Assembly (NCBI GenBank): GCA_045637525.1
Contig: JAZTZP010000018.1
Location: 1-22,690 of the forward strand
From: JAZTZP01 sp045637525
Lineage (GTDB): Bacteria > Bacillota > Clostridia > UBA1381
Direction: 5' to 3'
Length of the DNA stretch: 22,690 bases
Under the pieces are notes generated by a model that did no database searches, had not been told where the DNA came from, and was given only the letters and a program-made list of their open reading frames with translations. Shown here piece by piece: positions 1-7,072 of this stretch (position 1 is the first letter of the stretch; the number at the start of each line of letters is the position of its first letter). The translations under genes were made by a program, and so were the position numbers.

Positions 1-120
1 CAGGGAGCTGTCGCTGAAAGCGACTGAGGGATTGTTTTCTAAGAAAATTAACATATTTAAGGAACAATCCCTCCACCGCAAGCGGTCCCCCTCCCTTTAG
101 GCAAGGGAGGCTTGCAAAGC
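1..120. repeat. Palindromic MITE-like repeat, copy 1 (left end cut by window)
   Basis: This is a second copy of the element at 21404-21570. Its right end, from about 76 to 120, is nearly identical to that copy and contains CCTCCC, TTTAGG and CAAGGGAGG (90-111) followed by GCAAAGC (114-120). It folds into nested stems: GTCGCT (10-15) with AGCGAC (19-24), an inner stem GAGGGATTGTT (26-36) with AACAATCCCTC (63-73), and ACCGC-AA-GCGGT (75-86). The outer left arm lies beyond the window edge. No ORF is present. It is probably a non-autonomous palindromic repeat. Confidence 0.8.
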
Positions 121-210
121 GTACCGAAATCCTACTGCAAACACGCAAATAAACTATAATTTATATTCTTGTTAACAATTTGTTTGCTCATTCAAAAACC
201 GTGATATTTA

Positions 211-393
211 TTATTTATTGTTATTGAGTGTTTTGCTGATGATATCAAAGAAGGAGCCGAGCGCTGATTTTCTGTCTTTTAATGCATCGTCTAAAGAGCT
301 TTTGCCATATACGAGCTCAACCTCGTCTTCTTCCCATATATCTCCTGTTTCTTCCATTTGTTCGATAAATTCTTTGATTTCGTTTTTGTTCAT
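211..393 (-). CDS. Small acidic hypothetical protein (60 aa)
   Basis: I do not recognise a family. The product is 60 residues, rich in Glu/Asp in its first half, with no signal peptide or membrane segment, so it is probably cytosolic. The start is well supported: ATG at 393 is preceded by AGGAGG about 7 nt upstream on the minus strand. It lies 54 bp downstream of the copper-amine-oxidase-N protein gene on the same strand and could be the last gene of a three-gene unit with it and the TM2 gene. The function is unknown. Confidence 0.7.
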   Translation of the reverse strand: MNKNEIKEFIEQMEETGDIWEEDEVELVYGKSSLDDALKDRKSALGSFFDIISKTLNNNK

Positions 394-447
394 TGTTAAT
401 AGCCTCCTGAAAATAGATTTTTATTGTATTAATCAAAAATATACAGC

Positions 448-2073
448 TTATTTTGGGTATGAATCGTCCCAATCACAACTATAATGATTTATTTGATTGG
501 CTTGGATTTCGATAGTTAAAGCTTCAAAACTGTTGAAATTCATATCTGATTTCAAGTATTCAATTGCTTTGCTTGATACTTTACCTTTTAATAAGGTTTC
601 GCATTTTTCTTGAGCGTTTTCTACATAGCTGAAGGTCCAGCTTCCCAAGCCCAATTCCTCATAATCATAAACCTTATCTTCTTTAAATTCTGTTTTTTGA
701 CTTTCTATCAGCATATAGTATTCACCGGCAGGTATATTATCGAAATAATAGTTACCCATGCCATCTGCTTCTACACTATAAACAGTTGGATCTGATAAGT
801 CGGGGCGTTCTTTGTAATTTCTCATCATACCTATATTCAAATAATCATTTTTTGTTGGAATATGGTTTGTTTGTACCAACAATATTTTTGCACCTACATC
901 AGGTCTTGTTCCTATATATTTATTATATTGATATGTAATTACACCGGTTAGAGATCCGCATTTTGATTTATCATATACTAATGATTTGAGTTTATTCCAA
1001 TTTGAATCTAAGGTTGTTTCTTCCATACTTTCATACCAGCCAGCGTTTTTATTTGCCTCAATATCCGATTTGGGGACAACAGTCGTTCTGCCGTCAGCTG
1101 CATACATCGTCACAACAGGCTCAGAATACCAGCCAACGTTTTTATAAGTTTCAACTTCTGATTCTGCTACTGAAATAGTTCTTTCATCTGGTGCATATAA
1201 TGTTATAAAAGGTTCTAAATACCATCCAACATTTAAATATAAAGATACTTCGCTTTCTAAAACATTGATTGTCCTACCATCTAATGAATATAATATAACT
1301 GCATTTTCGTCAACAGGTATTCCGATTGTATATATTTTATTTCCGGTAGTATAATCCCATGTGGATCTAATGTAATATTTGGGTTCAGTTTCTCCTTCTT
1401 TTGTATAACTGATAGTAATAGCATTATCTTCTGTTTCTTCTATTACCTCTCGTGTATATTTTCCCAAGATAAGTGCAGAAGCATCATATATTTGATCAAG
1501 ATATTCCGATGTGCCCTGGTAACAAGAATATACAAATGTTTTTAAGCCGTTTGTAGCAGATTCAAACTCCACAGGTCTGTTATAGCATTTTCCGAAATCC
1601 GGAATATCCGGATAATCTGCATATGCATATATATTTTTTGAGCATATAACGACCATATTATTTTTTTGACTCCATTGAACAGTAGTTCCAAGTTCTTCCG
1701 AGATAGCTCTGACAGGAATGAGAGTTCTACCGCTTATAACACAAGGAGCCGTATCTAATGTTTTTTTTGTGTAATTAACAATCATGGTTGGTTCACCGAT
1801 TGTCATTGAAATAGTTGTAGTGTTTTTTGTGGCTAATACGGTTTGAGTATCCTCATCCCAATCAACGGTTGCTCCTAAAGCTTCAAATATGGCACGCATG
1901 GGAACCATAGTTCTGTCGTCTGTAAGCTGAGGCGGTACATCAAAGTTTAATAGTTTACCATCAAGACAAACTGAAATGCTTTCATCAGCTGAAGCTGATA
2001 AAGTGTAAATGGCTGATAAACTTATAATTGATAATACGATTGATAAAATATTTAAGATTATGCTTTTCTTCAA
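448..2073 (-). CDS. Secreted protein with copper amine oxidase N-terminal domain, three 31-residue repeats and a prealbumin-like domain
   Basis: The 541-aa protein starts with a signal peptide (basic MKKS, then a hydrophobic stretch to about residue 28, ASA-type cleavage). Residues about 35-145 form a copper-amine-oxidase-N domain, with paired motifs DDRTMVPMRAIFEALG and SGRTLIPVRAISEELG. In Clostridia this domain is a common extracellular module and does not imply oxidase activity. Residues about 260-351 hold three tandem 31-residue units (Tyr262, Tyr293 and Tyr324 are equivalent), each with xYxxDxRT, a Glu/Ser-rich middle and a GWY ending. Residues about 372-460 resemble a carboxypeptidase-regulatory/SpaA-like beta fold (GNYYFDNIPAGEYYMLI). 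The start codon is TTG, with AGAAGG 7 nt upstream. No LPxTG motif is visible, so anchoring is unclear. A role at the cell surface is inferred. Confidence 0.85.
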   Translation of the reverse strand: MKKSIILNILSIVLSIISLSAIYTLSASADESISVCLDGKLLNFDVPPQLTDDRTMVPMRAIFEALGATVDWDEDTQTVLATKNTTTISMTIGEPTMIVNYTKKTLDTAPCVISGRTLIPVRAISEELGTTVQWSQKNNMVVICSKNIYAYADYPDIPDFGKCYNRPVEFESATNGLKTFVYSCYQGTSEYLDQIYDASALILGKYTREVIEETEDNAITISYTKEGETEPKYYIRSTWDYTTGNKIYTIGIPVDENAVILYSLDGRTINVLESEVSLYLNVGWYLEPFITLYAPDERTISVAESEVETYKNVGWYSEPVVTMYAADGRTTVVPKSDIEANKNAGWYESMEETTLDSNWNKLKSLVYDKSKCGSLTGVITYQYNKYIGTRPDVGAKILLVQTNHIPTKNDYLNIGMMRNYKERPDLSDPTVYSVEADGMGNYYFDNIPAGEYYMLIESQKTEFKEDKVYDYEELGLGSWTFSYVENAQEKCETLLKGKVSSKAIEYLKSDMNFNSFEALTIEIQANQINHYSCDWDDSYPK

Positions 2074-2121
2074 GATAAAACCTTCTTTCTTAGTGGTATA
2101 GTCTAATAAGATAAATAAAAA

Positions 2122-2307
2122 TCAAGGATAATAAGGATTTGGTTTGAAAAATAATATAACCAAATCGACAATTACTCCTATTGCCGCCAGTCCTCCGGTT
2201 AGCAGGTACAAAATTCCGAGAAGTATTCGCCCTTCGTAGAATTTATGTGCTCCGAAAATTCCGAAGAACAGGCATATAAAAAATGATACCCATTTGCGTT
2301 TTGCCAT
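2122..2307 (-). CDS. TM2 domain-containing small membrane protein
   Basis: A 61-aa protein with the TM2 arrangement: a short basic N-terminus (MAKRKW), a first hydrophobic segment ending in the typical GIFGAHKFYEG turn, and a second segment (LLGILYLLTGGLAAIGVIVDLVILF) before a short polar tail. TM2 proteins are two-helix membrane proteins of poorly known function. The open frame extends upstream, but ATG at 2307 is preceded by AAGGAGG with good spacing and matches the family start. It is probably the first gene of a unit with the genes at 448-2073 (48-bp gap) and 211-393. A TATAAT-like -10 lies upstream (minus strand, 2339-2344) without a good -35. Confidence 0.85.
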   Translation of the reverse strand: MAKRKWVSFFICLFFGIFGAHKFYEGRILLGILYLLTGGLAAIGVIVDLVILFFKPNPYYP

Positions 2308-2481
2308 GAAATTCCTCCTTGAAAATTGATATAACCATATTATAACATACGAAAACAAAGAATTGGTTTTGTGAGTGCATTTTTTGTCAAAGATAAAATC
2401 GTCGGTTATGAAAAAATTTAACCGATATATCAACACGACTGAAATCCAATGCAAAAGTAATGTAAGTTTAAGCTGAAATTT

Positions 2482-2519
2482 TTATTTTCACGTTTTTATA
2501 TATTAAAATGTGAAAATAA
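2482..2519. other. 15-bp inverted repeat (hairpin) upstream of the DUF4143 gene
   Basis: The arms TTATTTTCACGTTTT (2482-2496) and AAAATGTGAAAATAA (2505-2519) pair along 15 bp with one G-T pair and an 8-nt loop. It is A/T-rich with T-runs on both strands. It could be a weak terminator or an extended operator, since its right arm overlaps the TGTGA-N6-TCACA palindrome at 2509-2524. Confidence 0.6.
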
Positions 2520-2524
2520 TCACA
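2509..2524. promoter_or_regulatory. Crp/Fnr-type palindrome TGTGA-N6-TCACA
   Basis: The sequence TGTGAAAATAATCACA is an exact match to the TGTGA-N6-TCACA palindrome bound by Crp/Fnr family regulators (known for E. coli Crp and Bacillus Fnr). Its centre is about 62 bp upstream of the start site predicted from the promoter at 2544-2572, the usual class I activator position. A weaker copy, TGTGATATTTTACACA, lies at 2578-2593 over the predicted start site. Binding is inferred. Confidence 0.5.
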
Positions 2525-2543
2525 AAAATATTTATAAAAGGTG

Positions 2544-2572
2544 TTGACAATTTTAAAATTATAATATATAAT
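2544..2572 (+). promoter_or_regulatory. Consensus sigma-A promoter of the DUF4143 gene
   Basis: TTGACA (2544-2549), a 17-bp A/T-rich spacer and TATAAT (2567-2572) form a perfect consensus promoter. Transcription would start near 2579, about 44 nt upstream of the ATG at 2623. Confidence 0.85.
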
Positions 2573-2622
2573 GAAAATGTGATATTTTACACAAAACTGG
2601 TTAAAAAAGGTGATGATGCGTT

Positions 2623-3960
2623 ATGAAACGACTTATATTTGATAAATTATGCCTATGGAAAGAATCTTCTTATCGTAAACCGCTAATTTTGCTGGGCGTT
2701 CGTCAGGTGGGGAAAACATGGATTTTAAAAGAATTCGGAAAACAGTATTATGAGAATATCGCTTATTTTAATTTTGATGAAAATGAGGAATATAAAGAAT
2801 TTTTTGAGACAACAAAGGATGTCATGCGTATATTGCAAAATTTGATAATGGCAAGTGGGCAAAAAATAGTTCCTGAAAGGACATTGATTGTTTTTGATGA
2901 AATCCAGGACTCACCAAAGGTTATAAATTCGTTAAAATATTTTTGTGAAAATGCTCCTGAATATCATATTGCCTGTGCCGGTTCACTTTTGGGAGTTGCG
3001 TTGTCAAAATCCTCATTCCCGGTGGGTAAGGTAAGTTTTTTGAAGGTTAATCCCATGACCTTTACCGAATTTCTTATTGCAAACGGTGATGAAAATCTTG
3101 TAGAGTATATGGAAAATGTAAATTCTCTTGAACCAATACCGAGTACATTTTTTAATATGTTGTACGAAAAAATCAAGATGTATTTTGTAACGGGCGGAAT
3201 GCCGGAGGCTGTGCTTATGTGGACTGCAGAGAGAAGTGTGGAGCATATGCAGGCGGCTTTGGCGGATATAATTGCATCCTACGAAAGAGATTTTGCTAAA
3301 CATCCTGAAAAGAATGAATATCCTAAAATAGCAATGATATGGAACTCACTTCCGTCACAGTTATCAAGAGAAAATAAAAAATTCATATATAAAGTAGTAA
3401 AACAAGGTGCAAGAGCAAGAGAATATGAGGATGCACTTCAGTGGTTGGTCGGAGCCGGCTTAGTGCATAAAATTTTCAGAAGCACAGCCCCGGGGCTGCC
3501 GATAAAATCATATGATGATGTGTCGGCATTTAAAATATATCTTGCTGATGTAGGAGTGCTCAGAAGATTAGCGTTACTTGCGCCAACAGCTTTTGGCGAA
3601 GGTAACAGACTTTTTACAGAATTTAAAGGGGCTTTATCTGAAAACTATGTGTTACAATCACTTATAAATCGTTTTGAGGTTACTCCGAGATATTGGTCTC
3701 AGAATAATCCGCCTTATGAGGTTGATTTTATAATACAAAGGGAAAATGATATCATACCTGTTGAAGTAAAGGCGGAAGCGAACATTCAAAGCAGGAGTTT
3801 GAAAAAGTATAAGGAATTATTTAGCGATAAAATCAAAATCAGAGTTAGATTTTCTCTTGAAAATCTTAAATTGGATGGCGATGTGTTGAATATTCCTTTA
3901 TTTATGGCTGACAGAGCAGATAAATTGATAGGAATAGCTTTAGACCGGCTAAAGGATTAA
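2623..3960 (+). CDS. AAA family ATPase with C-terminal DUF4143 domain
   Basis: A 445-aa soluble protein of the widespread AAA_14/DUF4143 family. Walker A is GVRQVGKT (residues 25-32) and Walker B is LIVFDE (Asp92-Glu93), followed by a sensor-like segment CAGSLLG. The C-terminal part carries EVDFI and VEVKAE, which resemble the D and ExK strands of PD-(D/E)xK nuclease folds, as described for DUF4143. The length is usual for the family. Family members are scattered and variable; their physiological role is not settled (defence or mobile-element links are suggested only by distribution). The start follows AAGGTGATG at a normal distance. The gene is a single transcription unit behind a perfect promoter, with relic DNA on its 3' side. 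No partner gene is visible. Confidence 0.9.
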   Translation: MKRLIFDKLCLWKESSYRKPLILLGVRQVGKTWILKEFGKQYYENIAYFNFDENEEYKEFFETTKDVMRILQNLIMASGQKIVPERTLIVFDEIQDSPKVINSLKYFCENAPEYHIACAGSLLGVALSKSSFPVGKVSFLKVNPMTFTEFLIANGDENLVEYMENVNSLEPIPSTFFNMLYEKIKMYFVTGGMPEAVLMWTAERSVEHMQAALADIIASYERDFAKHPEKNEYPKIAMIWNSLPSQLSRENKKFIYKVVKQGARAREYEDALQWLVGAGLVHKIFRSTAPGLPIKSYDDVSAFKIYLADVGVLRRLALLAPTAFGEGNRLFTEFKGALSENYVLQSLINRFEVTPRYWSQNNPPYEVDFIIQRENDIIPVEVKAEANIQSRSLKKYKELFSDKIKIRVRFSLENLKLDGDVLNIPLFMADRADKLIGIALDRLKD

Positions 3961-4265
3961 ACATTTTCTCATTTTGAAAATATCAGAAAAAGGGGACGTC
4001 AAAAACTGTTGTTCAACCCAATTTGTTTGAGTTTTCCGACAGTCTGAAGTCACCAAATTGCACAATTAAGAGTTAGCCTCTGCACGATTGTGCAGAATAG
4101 TTTTTGAGTTAATTCGCATGAAGTTGCGAATTATGTCGATAAATTACAGGAATTAGCCGGACTTGCTTTAGAAGCCGGGGAAGACATAAACGTGGAATGA
4201 TTGTGGCAACAATATGGTAATAAAATATCTTATAGTCGAAAATTATTTTTTTTGATAAAAATGAA
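3961..4265. other. Gene-free relic region with short hairpins
   Basis: There is no intact gene between the DUF4143 stop and the trpB leader promoter. The region holds an AAAAAGGGGACGTC motif (about 3989-4002) similar to GGGGAC-type REP sequences, a perfect small hairpin CTGCAC-GATT-GTGCAG (4080-4095), an 8-bp inverted repeat AATTCGCA/TGCGAATT (about 4111-4132), and a short readable reading-frame remnant (4108-4200). It looks like decayed sequence. Confidence 0.5.
4108..4200 (+). pseudogene. Possible 3' remnant of a protein gene
   Basis: The frame from 4108 (just after an in-frame TGA) to the TGA at 4198-4200 reads NYVDKLQELAGLALEAGED and a few more residues. This is a plausible amphipathic helix with ordinary coding composition, but it has no start codon and no ribosome binding site. 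I do not recognise the parent gene. It could also be chance. Confidence 0.25.
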
Positions 4266-4272
4266 AAAGGAC

Positions 4273-4301
4273 TTGACAGATGAAAAAAAATGTGATACAA
4301 T
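4273..4301 (+). promoter_or_regulatory. Promoter of the T-box-trpB transcript
   Basis: TTGACA (4273-4278), a 17-bp spacer and TACAAT (4296-4301) place the start near 4308, directly before the T-box leader. Confidence 0.85.
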
Positions 4302-4307
4302 ATAAAT

Positions 4308-4576
4308 AATTTAATATTGGTAAACCGTTGAGACAGAAAAAAGGCGGAGCAGGTTTTTTAGAGCGAGTGGATTATGGTGTGAGTTCCATGAAAACTCTCT
4401 GAGTAATATGGACTGTCGAGGGTGGCGTTAAATGCGCTGACGTAGGGCTTGCGTTAAAAGCCGGGAGTATATTGGTACTCTTTTAAGTGCACGTGTTTCG
4501 TGAATTCAAGGTGGCACCGCGGATAAGGTTTTTATTCGTCCTTGACAGATGATAAACTGCTGTCAGGGGCGTTTTT
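4308..4576 (+). promoter_or_regulatory. T-box leader, probably tRNA-Trp specific
   Basis: The T-box sequence AAGGTGGCACCGCGG (4508-4522) is nearly canonical. It is preceded by a long structured stem I region (about 4350-4430) and followed by a terminator. The antiterminator bulge TGGC (4512-4515) would pair with GCCA, meaning a tRNA with discriminator G73, as in bacterial tRNA-Trp. A TGG codon followed by A at 4409-4411, on the 3' side of stem I, is the likely specifier. Uncharged tRNA-Trp would favour the antiterminator and allow trpB transcription when tryptophan is scarce. Confidence 0.9.
4537..4576 (+). terminator. T-box regulated terminator
   Basis: A 12-bp stem, CGTCCTTGACAG (4537-4548) with CTGTCAGGGGCG (4560-4571), with an 11-nt loop and followed by TTTTT. 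The T-box antiterminator is an alternative to this fold. Confidence 0.85.
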
Positions 4577-4625
4577 GTTTATACTCCTTTGCAGTAAAAT
4601 ATAAACATCGAAGGAGTGTTTTATT

Positions 4626-4688
4626 ATGTTTGTACTGACCAAACGATGGCGAATTTTTAAATTCAGACCAGACAATGATAAAAAATAA
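4626..4688 (+). CDS. Putative 20-aa leader peptide upstream of trpB
   Basis: A short ORF lies between the T-box terminator and trpB. ATG at 4626 is preceded by AAGGAG (about 10 nt upstream), and the 20-codon frame ends with TAA at 4686-4688, 26 nt before the trpB start. The peptide (MFVLTKRWRIFKFRPDNDKK) is basic and has one Trp codon at position 8. It could be a regulatory upstream ORF giving a second control layer after the T-box, a true microprotein, or a chance ORF with a good ribosome binding site. I do not recognise it. Confidence 0.4.
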   Translation: MFVLTKRWRIFKFRPDNDKK

Positions 4689-4714
4689 GAAATATTTTAC
4701 GGAGGTAATTTACA

Positions 4715-5932
4715 GTGAAATTTAATGATATTGATTTTGATACATATTTTAAAAATTATCCGGATGATAATGGATTTTTCGGAAAATACGGCGGTGCTTA
4801 TGTTTCGGATGAGCTGAAAAAGGCGATGGTGGAAATAACAGAGGCATATTTTACTATTTGCAAGTCAAGCAAATTCATAGGCGAGCTCAGAAAAATACGC
4901 AAGGAGTTTCAGGGAAGACCTACTCCTATTTCGTATCTTGAAAGATTATCGGGTAAGCTCGGTAATGTACAGCTGTATGTTAAGCGTGAGGACTTAAATC
5001 ACAGCGGTGCACATAAGCTTAATCATTGCATGGGTGAAGCGCTTTTGGCAAAGTATATGGGCAAGAAAAAGGTTATTGCTGAAACAGGTGCGGGACAGCA
5101 CGGTGTGGCGCTTGCTACGGCGGCGGCATATTTCGGTCTTGAGTGTGATATATACATGGGTACTGTGGATATTAAGAAGCAGGCTCCGAATGTTGCAAGA
5201 ATGAAGATTCTCGGTGCTAATGTTGTAGAGGTAACACATGGTTTGCAGACTCTTAAAGAGGCTGTTGATGCTGCGTTTGATGCATACTGCAAGGAATACA
5301 AGGACGCTATTTATTGCATTGGTTCGGTACTCGGACCTCATCCGTTCCCGATGATGGTAAGAGATTTTCAGAGTGTAGTCGGAATTGAGGCAAGAGAGCA
5401 GTTTTTAGGTATGACGGGTGAGCTTCCGGATGCTGTTGTTGCTTGCGTTGGCGGTGGCTCAAATGCAATGGGAATGTTCTCGGGATTTTTAAATGACCCT
5501 GTTGAGCTTTACGGGGTTGAGCCTCTCGGCCGCGGCCCGGCTCTTGGCGATCATGCGGCGAGCCTTAAGTTTGGAACAGAGGGTATTATGCACGGATTTA
5601 ACAGTATAATGCTAAAGGATGACAACGGCGAGCCGGCTCCGGTTTATTCGGTGGCGAGCGGTCTTGATTATCCGTCTTCAGGCCCGGAACACGCATTTTT
5701 ACACGATCTTGGAAGAGTTAAATATGATGTTGTTTCTGATGAAGAAACTATTGATGCATTCTTTGAGCTTTCAAGAATGGAGGGTATTATACCCGCTATC
5801 GAAAGTGCTCATGCGGTGGCTTACGGTATTAAGCTTGCAAAGGAAATGGGCAAGGGCTCTGTTCTTATCAATCTCTCGGGAAGAGGCGATAAGGATATGG
5901 ACTATATCATTGAAAAATATGGCATAAGATAA
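4715..5932 (+). CDS. trpB: Tryptophan synthase beta chain
   Basis: TrpB is the PLP enzyme that condenses indole with L-serine to give L-tryptophan. The 405-aa protein has the usual length and motifs: KREDLNHSGAHKLNH with the PLP lysine Lys101, AETGAGQHG with the catalytic Glu123, the phosphate-binding GGGSN (246-250), Asp318 in SGLDYP, and LSGRGDKD near the C-terminus (Ser388). One position differs from the classical HK(I/L)NN motif: residue 104 is His instead of Asn. The start is GTG at 4715, 9 nt after GGAGG. No trpA or other trp gene is adjacent. The gene is a single unit between its T-box leader and the terminator at 5937-5964. It may work with a TrpA encoded elsewhere or use free indole. 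Confidence 0.95.
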   Translation: MKFNDIDFDTYFKNYPDDNGFFGKYGGAYVSDELKKAMVEITEAYFTICKSSKFIGELRKIRKEFQGRPTPISYLERLSGKLGNVQLYVKREDLNHSGAHKLNHCMGEALLAKYMGKKKVIAETGAGQHGVALATAAAYFGLECDIYMGTVDIKKQAPNVARMKILGANVVEVTHGLQTLKEAVDAAFDAYCKEYKDAIYCIGSVLGPHPFPMMVRDFQSVVGIEAREQFLGMTGELPDAVVACVGGGSNAMGMFSGFLNDPVELYGVEPLGRGPALGDHAASLKFGTEGIMHGFNSIMLKDDNGEPAPVYSVASGLDYPSSGPEHAFLHDLGRVKYDVVSDEETIDAFFELSRMEGIIPAIESAHAVAYGIKLAKEMGKGSVLINLSGRGDKDMDYIIEKYGIR

Positions 5933-5936
5933 AATA

Positions 5937-5964
5937 AAACCGCTGAGGCAAGCTCAGCGGTTTT
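5937..5964. terminator. Bidirectional terminator between trpB and the kinase gene
   Basis: Stem AAACCGCTGAG (5937-5947) with CTCAGCGGTTT (5953-5963), loop GCAAG, with T-rich flanks on both strands. It serves the converging trpB (+) and kinase (-) genes. Confidence 0.9.
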
Positions 5965-5967
5965 GTT

Positions 5968-7044
5968 TTATCCTGAATATTTTTCAACAATCTTATTTAA
6001 TACATCTGCTTTTCTGTCTATATCACGTACAAGCTCAAACTGATTTCTTGCACGATCGAGATTATGATGCTTACGGTGGATTTTAAAGTATGTATCACCG
6101 TTTAAGTAGTCTGTGAGGAAACGTATTCCGCACTCATATGTTAAAAGCTTTGCAGAATAGGGAAGAAGTGCTGTTTCTGACTTTGTAAGGCATGGGAGCA
6201 TTTCTTCAAAATATCCTTTTGTGAACTGTTCAAAATACTCTTCGTTAAAATGTATTCTTGACATATCGGTTTCGTCTTCGGCTGCTGTTGATGCGCCTAT
6301 TCTTAAAGCGTCACCAAAGTCGTAAAGCATTGAGCCCGGCATAACGGTATCTAAGTCGATAACACAAACTGCTTCGCCTGTTATATGGTCGAAAAGAATG
6401 TTGTTTATCTTTGTGTCGTTATGTGTAACACGAAGCGGGATTGAGCCGTCGGCGAGGCCTTTTGTTACTAAATCTATATCTTTTACAGATAATGCAAACT
6501 CTATTTCCGGCATTATACTTTTTGCACGACCGGCAATATCGTCTTTAACGGCTTGCTTTAGTGCCTCTAAACGCTTCGGTGTATTGTGGAAATCCCGGAT
6601 TGTTTCAAAAAGTGTATCTGCCGGGAAGTCGGCAAGATTACTCTGGAAACGACCGAAGCCTTTTCCGGCATGATATAAATCCTCGGCCTTTTCGGCGTTG
6701 TTTATGGATTTTGTATCGGTTATGAATTTATATACTCTGAAATAGTTTTCATCGTTTAATTTATAAAAATTCTTGCCCTCAAGCGTTTTTATTACCGTAA
6801 GAGTTTCACGGTCGGGATTGCCGCCTGATGCCGCAATCTTTTTTCTTAAAAACTCTGTTACGTTTTCAATGTTTTGCATAAGTTCTTCGGGGTTTTTGAA
6901 GATGCTTGTGTTTATTCTCTGAAGTATATAGTTTTTTGTGTCGGAAATATATGTATCGTTAATGTGTCCGTCACCGTACTCGGTTATTTCTGAGTCTAAG
7001 TTGAATTGATTAAAAACGGCGCTCAGATCAAATTTTTGTTTCAT
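5968..7044 (-). CDS. nahK: N-acetylhexosamine 1-kinase (APH-fold phosphotransferase)
   Basis: The 358-aa protein resembles the bifidobacterial N-acetylhexosamine 1-kinase NahK/LnpB over its whole length by memory of that sequence: N-terminal YGDGHIND and ILQRINTSIF, the APH-like catalytic loop THNDTKINNILFD (His208, Asp210, Asn215), the metal-binding VIDLDTVMPGSM (Asp230/Asp232), then YDFGDALRIGAS and a C-terminal YECGIRFLTDYLNGDTYF. NahK phosphorylates GlcNAc or GalNAc at C1 using ATP. ATG at 7044 is preceded by GGAAGGAG. It lies 28 bp downstream of a sugar nucleotidyltransferase gene on the same strand, and the two would make a short route from free HexNAc to UDP-HexNAc. Sugar preference cannot be told from the sequence. 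Confidence 0.88.
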   Translation of the reverse strand: MKQKFDLSAVFNQFNLDSEITEYGDGHINDTYISDTKNYILQRINTSIFKNPEELMQNIENVTEFLRKKIAASGGNPDRETLTVIKTLEGKNFYKLNDENYFRVYKFITDTKSINNAEKAEDLYHAGKGFGRFQSNLADFPADTLFETIRDFHNTPKRLEALKQAVKDDIAGRAKSIMPEIEFALSVKDIDLVTKGLADGSIPLRVTHNDTKINNILFDHITGEAVCVIDLDTVMPGSMLYDFGDALRIGASTAAEDETDMSRIHFNEEYFEQFTKGYFEEMLPCLTKSETALLPYSAKLLTYECGIRFLTDYLNGDTYFKIHRKHHNLDRARNQFELVRDIDRKADVLNKIVEKYSG

Positions 7045-7072
7045 GCTTTTAAAAACTCCTTCCTGATAAAAC

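Noticed and set aside
2308..2454. 49-residue N-terminal extension of the TM2 protein
   Set aside because: The ATG at 2307 has an AAGGAGG site, matches the family start, and the extension is not protein-like.
4109..4300. 63-codon minus-strand ORF over the T-box promoter region
   Set aside because: It is A/T-rich low-complexity sequence without a ribosome binding site and overlaps the trpB leader promoter.
5023..5341. Minus-strand ORFs inside trpB
   Set aside because: They are shadows of the conserved trpB reading frame.
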